DNA of 64,000 bases from Lineus longissimus (lineage: Eukaryota; Nemertea; Pilidiophora; Heteronemertea; Lineidae). The position numbers were made by a program, and so were the translations under genes. The notes under the pieces are model-generated. The model was not told the origin of the DNA and ran no database searches. It saw nothing but the letters and a program-made list of their open reading frames with translations. Every line of letters starts with the position of its first letter. Position 1 is the first letter of the stretch. Of this stretch, positions 55,442 through 64,000 are shown in pieces. The stretch covers positions 1,614,001 to 1,678,000 of the forward strand of contig NC_088325.1 in NCBI RefSeq assembly GCF_910592395.1, in the 5' to 3' direction.

Positions 55442-55897
55442 GTCTGCAGACCTGCATAGCATAGCTTCACAGAAGCACAGAATCGGTAAAGTCAACACAC
55501 ATGGTTCCAAATATGTACCACATTCACCAGAGAAAAAATTCCCAAAATCTCCACATGGTATCTGAAAATGACTGATAATTTTCAACTCCCGTGAGTCTGG
55601 GCGTAAAGTGGGGTGACTGCAACCAAATAGGGTGACTTCAAACCACATTCCCAAACTCAAACTCCAAGTGTCAAAAAACATGGGTGCCGACTTTGAAGAT
55701 ACTTATGCAATATGAGTCAGTTTAATTTTTTGTTTAATTACACATGTTTCAAGGTCTGGTCCAAGCCTAAGATGGACAATACCCAATCCGAGCCAAACCG
55801 ACCCCACTTTGGGACAGCCTCACCCACCACTGGCCCACTGTTACCCCATCATGGGTCACAATCACCCCACATTTGCTAAATGTTTTGTAATACGTAC

Positions 55898-56050
55898 AGG
55901 CACATGGTTTTGGGCCCGAGCGAAACTGTCGTTCACACCGGCAGAGCCAAACGGTCCATCGGCTTGTGATGAGTTAAGACGGAAGTGACAGACGGACGCC
56001 GCCAGGGCACTCTTCACCTTCTCCTCGATCAGGGGGACATCGATGGCGCC
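55898..56050 (-). CDS. C2CD2L-like exon e3, end of SMP-like region
   Basis: Acceptor GAGTTCATTCCAG at 56051 and donor GTGCCT|GTACGT at 55897; 153 nt, phase 0 on both sides. It encodes GAIDVPLIEEKVKSALAASV, CHFRLNSSQADGPFGS, then AGVNDSFARAQNHVP. The helix with LIEEKVKSAL is like the last helix of an SMP-type fold in this family. The domain call is inference from position. Confidence 0.82.
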
Positions 56051-56084
56051 CTGGAATGAACTCAAGAGTCAGTATAGACAGGCA

Positions 56085-56900
56085 AAGTGTCCATGCATGG
56101 ATCTATGGCAGGGATTAGTCATCAATGTTCCAGCCATGGATAGATGATGGAGAATCCCCATCATAGATCCATGGATAGAACCCATGGTCTTATCTACCAT
56201 AGGGCCATCATAGATCATGGGTGGATCTCCCATGGTCCCATCATAGATCCATGGATAGAACCCATGGTCTTATCTACCATAGGCCCATCATAGATCATGG
56301 GTGGATCTCTCATGGTCCCATCATAGATCCATGGATAGAACCCATGGTCTTATCTAACATAGGGCCATCATAGATCATGGGTGGATCTTCCATGGTCCCA
56401 TCATAGATCCATGGATTGAACCCATGGTCATATCTACCATAGGGCCATCATAGATCATGGGTGGATCTCCCATGGTCCCATCATAGATCCATGGATTGAA
56501 CCCATGGTCTTATCTACCATAGGGCCATCATAGATCATGGGTGGATCTCCCATGGTCCCATCATAGATCAATAGATGGAACCCATGGTTGTCACTACCAT
56601 AGTCCCATCAATGATCCATGGATGGAACCAATTAGGAATTTATTGACGGGCGATCAAAGAAATACGTTTATTTTTATGGGACCCTACGTCATTGGGCCCA
56701 AGATGAAACTCCCAACAATGGATCGTCCATGGGCCATCAGTGGGTCTACCATGGGCCATCAGTGAGTCTACCATGGGCCATCAGTGAGTCTACCATGGGC
56801 CATCAGTGGGTCTACCATGGGCCATCAGTGAGTCTACCATGGGCCATCAGTGGGTCTACCATGGGCCATCATTGAATCGATGATGGGATCCCAGTGCAAG
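56085..56900. repeat. 80-bp array followed by a 22-bp array
   Basis: Five to six copies of an 80-bp unit (CCCATGGTCTTATCTACCAT, AGGGCCATCATAGATCATGG) up to ~56640. Then, after ~100 bp, about seven copies of CATGGGCCATCAGTGAGTCT AC (56735..56880). Both units share CCATGG and CCATCA words. The array starts 35 bp from exon e3. Confidence 0.92.
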
Positions 56901-57050
56901 ACACCTTGTGCGATAATCATCATAGATTCATTCATCAAATGCCCAGCTGTGTTGGCACGCATTGAGGAATGGGCACTCGGATGCAACCTGGTGAAATGGT
57001 CGGCCAAATCCACAGATTGAGCAGTTTTGCCTGAGATCAGACTATCTTAC

Positions 57051-57155
57051 CTCCGCTTTTTGATGTGGTTTGACCAGCAGGGCGATCTCCGGCGTCCCCT
57101 CGAACTTAACAAACAAATGGACTTCATCTTTGGCAAATACTGTTTGTACATTCAG
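57051..57155 (-). CDS. C2CD2L-like exon e2, SMP-like region
   Basis: Acceptor TTTGTCTTTCAG at 57156 and donor GCGGAG|GTAAGA at 57050; 105 nt, phase 0 on both sides. It encodes LNVQTVFAKDEVHLFVKF, EGTPEIALLVKPHQKAE, an alternating beta-strand pattern. Confidence 0.82.
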
Positions 57156-59795
57156 CTGAAAGACAAAAAGAAGGTGGCATTTTTCTTTTCTGTCCACTTG
57201 CAGATATTATCATCCAACTTTAGGCCTTAACCGTTTTTCTGAAACCTTTCAGTAGATTTCAGGGCCTGAGCCCAGTTCTTCAAAACAAGTTTCATCACTA
57301 ACGCTTTCACTTAACTCGGCGTTAAAGTGATACTATGATGTGATTTACAACTTTGCGGAAATACGTCCGTTTTTAATTGTTGATCACAAATGTAAAGCTC
57401 ACATTTTCCATTTTTGATTAGATTTATTATAAAATTGTTGAATGTAAACCACCGCAACCGCGAAAATGTTCATGTTGTGACGTCATCAACGAAAACGTCG
57501 TCGGCGTAGTGCAATTTCAACGGCATCTAAGCGAGCCGTCCGGGCGGGATTAAACCATCAATTTCTGGAAAATGTGCATTTCGATTCGAAAACCTTACCG
57601 ATTTATGAAAAAGTGACGTAGTCATTTGTCAAAAACAGCTAAAACATTATATGGTGAAATTTGACACGAGTTACCCTTTAACTGAAGGAGATAACACTAC
57701 GATGACAACATACAAATATTACGCCATCAAATTCACATTCAAACAAATTACGAATATCAAATCGCACGAAAACTTCCAGCGCATAACCTCCTGATTAAAT
57801 TCTTTGATCAGAAATTGTGAGCTCGGAATTCTCGCGGCAATAATCGCTGTCTTACGTTACGGCGTTTTTCCAGTCGTTGATTAGTTTAGTTTAATTGTCG
57901 AGAGTTAATCCGACTCTGCCGACGTTGCCCGGAGCAAAACGTGTCTCATTTTTCTACTTTTTTACACGTTTTGATGTTGGTTCGTTTTCCATCCTTGAGG
58001 GATGTCGGGCGATGAAATCTAAAATTCCTGCACATGCGAAAATTTTCAAATTATCATAACTTATAATATCTTTTGATCAAGTAAATAGGTGCTAAAAAAT
58101 TATTATTTTTATTGTCGTTTTGTTAGAAACTCAAAATAGCACTCAAACTCGGGCTAAAAATAGCTCAGAAAGTACATCATGACCGCCAAAATTACGCCAA
58201 AACAAGAAGAAATTTGATGTAACATACATTAATGCTTCTGAATCAGTGCATCAACCAGAATTACCTAACTAAACCCACTTCATTTTGTCCATTTCATGGA
58301 AAAATTTCAAAACTTTATAAGAAAGCTTGGGCTCTGTTACGCTTTCAATAGACATAATAAAAAAACACATCACCTACAGTTCAGATTATAAGATTCCCCT
58401 CCGATTCAACAGGTATTGTGCAGGTATTTTTAACCCGACCCGAGTCTGGCAGATAACAGAAGGTCGGATTCCAAAAAAATTTAACATGTTCAATTTCTAT
58501 GGTGTGCAGTGTATCTATTGGTTCAAAAGAATAGCATCAGGCTGAAGGTTGAAGCAAAGGGGATGGAATACCGATCAGAGGAGGCGCGGAACCCTGGATA
58601 TACCTAAGCTGACAGACATACCTAGGCCTCTAAAAAAGTCAACATTTTAAATATCAAATAACCTCGGCTTTTTCCGATATCAACGGGAAATGTTTCGGAT
58701 TAGCAAACGGATGAGGGAAAACGTCAACAGATGCCAATAGCATTAGCTATAGCTAGCTATTTTTTACTGAAGATAATGCGCTATCCGATGAAAATATACC
58801 AAGTTACAACACGAGAAAAATACAGAAAGTGCTATGAAATTTTGGACCCTAACAAGAGGCCCATCAACCAGAAACTCAGCTGAGATAACATAAAACACCA
58901 AATTTTTATTTTATACAGACTTCGTGAAAATAAAAGTTGAGAAAAACTGCTTTTTGATTAGAAATACAAAAGTCATATTTAATCCACCAAAATAAAATTA
59001 GCAAATTTTTTTACTTAAAAAAAAATTTTTTGCAGTGGGAGAAAATGAATTTTCTGGTCAACACTATGTTGTGACAGCAATAGAATTCTAAAACCTACAA
59101 TATAAGACTATTTTCTGCTGTCAGGCTCTACTGGGTTAAAACATTGATATCTGTTCATTTGTATAGGCCTAATGTAGTACTCCACAATAGCTATACCAGA
59201 CACAGCTTTGAGTTACTTCAATTTTTCTTCACGGTTATAAGTATCAAATTAAAGTGTCAGGTAGAATTTACTTTTTGAAACTCATCCAAAAACACTTTTA
59301 TCCCACCACCTAGGTGATCAAGCGGTCTGCATACCACCACTCCAGGTAACACAACATGCATCGCGAAAATTAACGCTTTTTCCTTTTCCTGATTTTCTTT
59401 TTCAGATGCAACAATATCCAAGTTGGCAGGATTTTAACAAAATCCACCTGTAGTAGGATTCGTGTAAGTATCATCCAGCCATTCTCCATTCTCCATTCTC
59501 CAAGCAGACATAGTATTCGAGCATTATCTCTCTGCCACTATTAGCTCCCATATTATAAAGTCACTGTACATTATACACTGTGATCGCGCAGTGTAATCAG
59601 ACTGACAATGGCAGGGGCTATACAAATTCGTACTCGCTTTTGCGATACGATGGCAAAATCATACGGCGTTTGAAATAAACAAATTTCAACCAAAATGTCT
59701 TATTATCATCTTTACTAGGTCACAACTTTTGCGGGGCTAGAGGACCTAAAGTCTCATAATAACAGGTTCACCTTAATCGCAACGAAAAGCAATTC
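57156..59795. other. intronic sequence, nothing firmly recognised
   Basis: AT-rich with CpG-containing patches near 57490..57560. Short ORFs only. No exon with phase 0 on both sides was found that is needed between e1 and e2. Confidence 0.4.
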
Positions 59796-59799
59796 AACC

Positions 59800-60041
59800 T
59801 GCAGACAAGCAATATTTTATCGCCCATTGCATTTTTATCCGTAATAGCGATACCACGTCTTGTCTGCGGTGAACATTACGCGCTGCGCAAACAAGGGATT
59901 TTAGTCATTATGGGGCCATGACAACATGATGAGTGATTGCAATTCACGGCGGCCGCATTCCGACCACAATCGTCATTTCGTCATGACCACGTCGCATGTC
60001 GCAGCGACGAAAATTGCTCGTTTGCCCAGCGCTCTAGAAGC
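59800..60041. mobile_element. two adjacent small TIR elements
   Basis: GCAGACAAGCAATATTTTATCG with CACGTCTTGTCTGC (59803..59862) is a short member of the ACAGACAAGC family. Next to it GCGCTGCGCAAACAAGGGATTT..AAAATTGCTCGTTTGCCCAGCGC (59880..60041) has its own TIRs (outer words GCGCTG.GCAAAC.AG). Boundaries approximate. Confidence 0.55.
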
Positions 60042-60429
60042 GAGACTAAACTAACACAGATAGAGAGAGATAGCCACATGCACCATGATAGGGGTCATCC
60101 ATAAAGTACATATGCACCTAACCACCCCTTGTACGCTCTGTTTGTACCCCCCTCCCCACCCCTGTACGCATACCCATCAGCAGGTCATACATTCTACAGT
60201 GCATATAGGTAGTGTGTAATAACTGGCACATGATTTTTGTCAGTGGCACACCCCCATGAGGTACGTACAGTGCGATTCAGAAAAACTAAGAGATGGCAAC
60301 AGAGTCCGTACTCACCGCAAAGGTGCTCAACGTGAAAATCGTGCATACAAGTACCTACGATTTGAAATAGACCCCCTTCCCCTGAATGTACCTCGTACAG
60401 TCTGACACCAACCCCCTTCACAGCTTGGT

Positions 60430-61165
60430 ACATACATAATTTATGGACGGCCCCATATGCCCTAATACAGAATTGCATTCTATTAAAACACGACTTTATG
60501 GACGGCCCCATATGCACTAATATAGAATTGCATTCTATTAAAACACGACTTTATGGACGGCCCCATATGCACTAATACAGAATTGTATTCTATTAAAACA
60601 TGACTTTATGGACGGCCCCATATGCACAAATACAGAATTGCATTCTATTAAAACACGATTTTATGGACGGCCCCATATGCACTAATATAGAATTGCATTC
60701 TATTAAAACATGACTTTATGGACGGCCCCATATGCACTAATACAGAATTGCATTATATTAAAACACGACTTTATGGACGGCCCCATATGCACTAATACAG
60801 AATTGCATTCTATTAAAACACGACTTTATGGACGGCCCCATATGCACTAATACAGAATTGCATTCTATTAAAACACGACTTTATGGACGGCCCCATATGC
60901 ACTAATACAGAATCGTATTCTATTAAAACATGACTTTATGGACGGCCCCATATACACTAATACAGAATTGCATCTATTAAAACATGACTTTATGGACGAC
61001 CCCATATGCACTAATACAGAATTGCATTCTATTAAAACACGACTTTATGGACGGCCCCATATGCACTATTTTATACAGAATTGCATTCTATTAAAACACG
61101 ACTTTATGGACGGCCCCATATGCACAAATACAGAATTGCATTCTATCAAAACACGAGGACAAACC
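60430..61165. repeat. 55-bp minisatellite, ~13 copies
   Basis: The unit contains TTTATGGACGGCCCCATATG, CACTAATACAGAATTGCATT and CTATTAAAACACGAC. Highly uniform; a few units have small indels (60973, 61072). ORFs through it on both strands are repeat products. Confidence 0.95.
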
Positions 61166-61561
61166 GTACCAATGCCCGTATCTGTCATCCAGTAGAAAGC
61201 AAACAATAAAAATAGGAAAAGTTAGTAAATGTTAGAAAGAGAGCTAAACAAAATGCAAGTGTTATGGAAAGGTTAGACAGCCAAGAAATGATCCCTCACT
61301 CGTCCGGAGCTAAAATGTTGGTCTTCATTTCATCTCACCCCCCATGGTGTTGGTGAAACAACTAATACCTCCAGTTCGGTAAAACCACAGCACCTTGGGC
61401 AACAGTATTCGCCTTCTATTCGGACAAGTTAAATCATATTTGCCATCGATAATAACAGCCTCCCTGTTGCCCAATAGACTAATGGTTAGAGACTGTGATG
61501 GCGATTTAGTCAGTGACGGAGTCTGGAGATGTTGTTGACATGCTTGGCCGCAACACCAAGG

Positions 61562-61914
61562 TTAAAGGGAACTGAAACCGCCAAGCCAGTTCGTATGACC
61601 TCGTTTTCATTTCCCGCCTATCGGGTGATCAGAACGAGGCATGAATGAAACATGGCGCCTAGCTGTCAATCATTGAGTGACGTCACTACTATGGAATTTA
61701 CCACGAAAACTCATGAATGAAAGATCGCATGACTCACGTGATTCTCACATGATTCTCAATAATAACAAATTGAACTGCGCATGCTCGGGCACTGGGGGCG
61801 GAGCTACAAATCTGAACTCGAATAGGAAGTTGGAAGTTTGACTTTCTCGGGCGGTGAAAGTCGAAAAGTTGAATAAATCGCTCGGCGGTTCCAGTTCCCT
61901 TTAACACTTTCAGC
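61562..61914. mobile_element. TTAA-flanked MITE, 353 bp
   Basis: TTAA then AGGGAACTGAAACCGCC at the left; GGCGGTTCCAGTTCCCT then TTAA at the right. No coding remnant. TTAA ends again point to a piggyBac-type target, as for 24416..25419, though the TIRs differ. Confidence 0.75.
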
Positions 61915-62322
61915 GTTGATGTCTCAACCCCAAACGACCCCGTTTGAGACCCCTAGGGGGAAAATGATGTCTAAAATCTCTTTATTAATCAGTTAGTATG
62001 AAAGGACAGGGGGCAACTTCACCCAGACATCTCTCAAAACTCATCTTTCATGCAGATTTGGGACAAAAAAGAGAGCTAATTGCCTCCCTCGGACCAAAAA
62101 ATGAAAGACATCCCAGGTATGATGAGAGTTATAAATAGCTTAATAGATTTTGATTAATTACTAATTAACTAATTTGCTGTTTTGCATGCAGATTTGGGAC
62201 AAACAGTGATTGCCCCCATGACCAAAAAGTTAGATGGCCCCAATATGATGAGAGTTTAACAGTTTATGAGACAGGATTAATTAGGAATTAACAAATTAGG
62301 TAATTAGCTAATTAGCACTCAC
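61915..62322. other. intron with an imperfect duplication
   Basis: CATGCAGATTTGGGACAAA recurs at ~62051 and ~62186, with TATGATGAGAGTT after each. Beyond this, nothing recognised. Confidence 0.55.
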
Positions 62323-62442
62323 CTCTCCACGGAGCAGTTGCACGTTGATATCACAGTTGGTGAGCTGGACTTCGGTGGTAGTTTGCTTGGAGACGAGGAT
62401 TTGGAATCCGAGTTCGGATGCGTCTAGGGAGCCATGGAGGGT
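62323..62442 (-). CDS. C2CD2L-like exon e1 (first visible), SMP-like region
   Basis: Acceptor CACTTCCTTTCAG at 62443 and donor GGAGAG|GTGAGT at 62322; 120 nt, phase 0 on both sides. It encodes TLHGSLDASELGFQILVSKQ, TTTEVQLTNCDINVQLLRGE. It is an internal exon: the sequence for the N-terminal transmembrane anchor and the first part of the lipid-transfer domain must lie beyond the right edge. Confidence 0.82.
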
Positions 62443-62502
62443 CTGAAAGGAAGTGAGAAGACATTAGTGCCACCTATTGGTGGAGGTTCGAATGAGACTC
62501 AA

Positions 62503-62745
62503 AACCGAGGTTCCTTGTACCTGGTGTCTATGCCAGGGCAAGCTAAGACCTCACCAAGTGAGAAACATGAGTAGCTTGCGTGGACTCTATCTCTCTCGCC
62601 AAAGTCGGACCACTAGGCCAATAAACCCAATTGGTGCCTAACCATAGTGGCACGCAGGATACGCTCATCCCGCCTTGGAGGAGGATTACTCCTAGGAGAA
62701 TGACCCCTCCAAGTGCAGAGCGAACGCTGAAGAAGATGAAGAAGA
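62503..62745 (+). mobile_element. dispersed element with a single 58-bp unit, copy 3
   Basis: ACCGAGGTTCCTTGTACCTG GTGTCTATGCCAGGG, one unit (CACCAAGTGAGAAACATGAG TAGCTTGCG), then AATAAACCCAATTGGTGCCT, CATCCCGCCTTGGAGGAGG and the tail GAAGAAGATGAAGAAGAAG. It is the unexpanded state of the elements at 12325 and 42490. Confidence 0.85.
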
Positions 62746-62895
62746 AGGTGGAGGTTCTGATTGTATGTCTATCGGAGTTGGTGAGCTGGTTTTCGGTGGT
62801 TGTTTGAGATCGATAATCCCATCATCTCTCTAGATTGCTCTCGAATGGTGGCGTTTCATTTGCCAGGTCAAAAGTAAACTAACTATCATATTGAT

Positions 62896-63189
62896 TACAG
62901 TTGTTCCTCTCTATTAAGGACACCCTCGGGACTGACTAGAGCTGTCCTTATTAGAGAGGTGTCCTGATTAGAGGTCAAATTGAATGGAAACAACCAATTT
63001 GGGACCTAACCAGTCCTAGTGTCCTTAATGGAGAGGTTGTCCTTAATAGAGAGGTGTCCTGATTAGAGAGGTGTCCTGATTAGAGAGGTCAAATTGAATG
63101 GAAACAACCAATTTGGGACCAAACCTAGTGTCCTTAATCGAGAAGTTGTCCTTAATAGAGAGGTGTCCGCTAAGGAAGGTTCCACTGTA
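62896..63189. mobile_element. pogo-like MITE, copy 6, internally duplicated
   Basis: TACAGTTGTTCCTCTCTATT to AAGGAAGGTTCCACTGTA, 294 bp. The ~130-bp inner block (GATTAGAGAGGTCAAATTGA, ATGGAAACAACCAATTTGGG) is present twice in tandem, which explains its greater length. Confidence 0.87.
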
Positions 63190-63829
63190 TTTCAATGTGA
63201 CGCCTGTCGTGTCAAATAACCATACGCACAGTGATTGGTCAATTCAAAAAAAACATGTGCCAGGTTATCGTCAGGTCATCTCTAAAACAGCGCCGGGAGA
63301 GTCTGGCCAACCTCCAAACAGCTACCCTGTTGTTGACAGCAAGGCAAAGCTGTTGACATTGTCGTCACTAACTCCGCACCAACCAGAGAAGGTATTTGAC
63401 TCGGTGCACCATCTACAGTCCCCAACCTCATTTATTCTGAACAACCCAACGTCAAAATCAACCATTGTCGTCTTAATCAGACGTACAGATAATCAGACGT
63501 ACGTCTTAATCAGACGTACAGATAAACTCGGGCAAATGACTGCCAAGCTGTCAGACTAAATTAGACTTATTGTACAGAGTCGGAATTAATGAGACAGAAT
63601 ACACTGACATGGAGCTGGAGTTTGTTCATGGGTGGAAGAGACTTTCATGGCTGTCGGAATGACGCCTTGCAGCTATTGACTAATAGAGTCATTTTTCCAT
63701 TTTGAGTCAATCTAGCCGACGTCGTTATCACAAAGACGGACTGACCGTCTCAAAAATTGTGAAGACAGAGAAAGAAGAAGAAATGAACACTTCTATAAAG
63801 GTACCACATCACTCGAATCGGAGCATTTC
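63190..63829. other. right-end sequence with an unexplained plus ORF
   Basis: Plus ORF 63098..63559 starts inside the MITE and continues YRQVISKTAPGESGQPPNS, VDSKAKLLTLSSLTPHQPEK. A short triplicate of CAGACGTACAGATAA words follows at ~63480. No splice partner or family recognised; treated as non-genic. Confidence 0.35.
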
Positions 63830-63905
63830 TACTTATATATATATATAAATGATGCTTATATAGCGCAGTATCCAGACAATTGTCCGCTCAATGTGCTTTA
63901 CAATG
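63830..63905 (-). mobile_element. SINE 3' end, partial
   Basis: A (TA)n run, then GATGCTTATATAGCGC and GTGCTTTACAATGG. This is the GCGCTATATAAGC end of a tRNA-type SINE on the minus strand, like 52145, but diverged. No head is recognised before the window ends. Confidence 0.6.
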
Positions 63906-64000
63906 GAAACACAATGGGCCGAATTTACGAAGGGTGTTTAAGAGTTAGACGCGTGTAAATTCTACATAATCAGTTTCAGGGCCTAATGCGGTTTTCATGA

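Larger units (their letters stand above)
1257..62442 (-). other. C2CD2/C2CD2L (TMEM24)-like gene, 17 coding exons, 5' end outside window
   Basis: This is the gene span inferred by manual splicing of minus-strand exons. All 17 exons have AG/GT boundaries and compatible phases; together they give 4011 nt, exactly 1337 codons with the stop. Recognition rests on three things. The C2 core contains CNDPFCTVEMDEP, NPFWDESFLFDL and ILFEVFDRE over residues ~915-1035. The tail after C2 is conserved (FLFMDPAE, TVMPSGLVVTTQTTTTERP, DTALRDMEKR, QTPTK). A basic Ser-rich C-terminal block follows at ~1236-1265. Family proteins are ER-anchored, carry an SMP lipid-transfer domain and a C2 domain, and dock on the plasma membrane by the basic tail. 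The visible protein (1336 residues without its N-terminus) is far longer than vertebrate members (about 700), mainly because of exon e5. No canonical AATAAA was found between the stop and the left-edge array. Assignment is by motif memory, not alignment; C2CD2 and C2CD2L cannot be told apart here. Confidence 0.8.

Noticed and set aside
63098-63559. 153-codon plus ORF at the right end
   Set aside because: It begins inside a MITE, has no recognised domain and ends in a short tandem repeat; kept only as an unexplained stretch.

Overview
The window is nuclear DNA of an animal, most likely a marine invertebrate and perhaps a deuterostome. The evidence is long introns with GT-AG sites, tRNA-headed SINEs, a DIRS-type retrotransposon, PIF/Harbinger and other small DNA-transposon derivatives, and very many minisatellites. 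The species cannot be fixed from the sequence. No bacterial, organellar or CRISPR features are present.

One gene accounts for essentially all convincing host coding sequence. It lies on the minus strand, enters from beyond the right edge (first visible exon 62323..62442) and ends at a stop codon at 1257..1259. Splicing by eye gives 17 exons whose phases all agree and sum to 4011 nt (1336 codons plus stop). The product looks like the C2CD2/C2CD2L (TMEM24) family of ER-plasma membrane contact-site lipid-transfer proteins. In order it has the C-terminal part of a probable SMP-like lipid-binding domain (e1-e3), a linker (e4), a 595-residue acidic and repeat-rich exon (e5), two small exons (e6-e7), a C2 domain split over four exons (e8-e11), a conserved Ser/Thr-rich tail (e12-e15), a polybasic segment (e16) and a last exon ending in Ser-Ala-Val (e17). 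The N-terminal membrane anchor is outside the window. Two candidate exons, at 35218..35279 and 34445..34662, have the same phases and cannot both be used in frame as drawn.

Layout: 1-1.2 kb, 31-bp minisatellite and a pogo-like MITE just past the stop codon. 1.26-1.41 kb, last exon. 1.4-18.3 kb, one long intron with minisatellites and fold-back elements. 18.3-19 kb, polybasic and preceding exons. 19-34.4 kb, a large intron carrying a TTAA-flanked element with a tRNA-like 86-bp tandem array and a 6.56-kb DIRS1-like retroelement (gag, RT/RNase H/MT and tyrosine recombinase, all minus strand, frame-broken). 34.4-49.1 kb, tail, C2 and linker exons separated by MITEs and two internally deleted Harbinger elements. 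50-51.8 kb, the giant exon. 52-62.4 kb, SINEs, large tandem arrays and the remaining upstream exons. 62.4-64 kb, repeats.

Functional reading: the family is known to move phosphatidylinositol at ER-plasma membrane contacts, with a basic tail that docks on the plasma membrane and is released by phosphorylation. The parts needed for this (SMP-like segment, C2, basic Ser-rich tail) are visible here. The unusual part is the very long low-complexity spacer inserted between the lipid-transfer region and the C2 domain.
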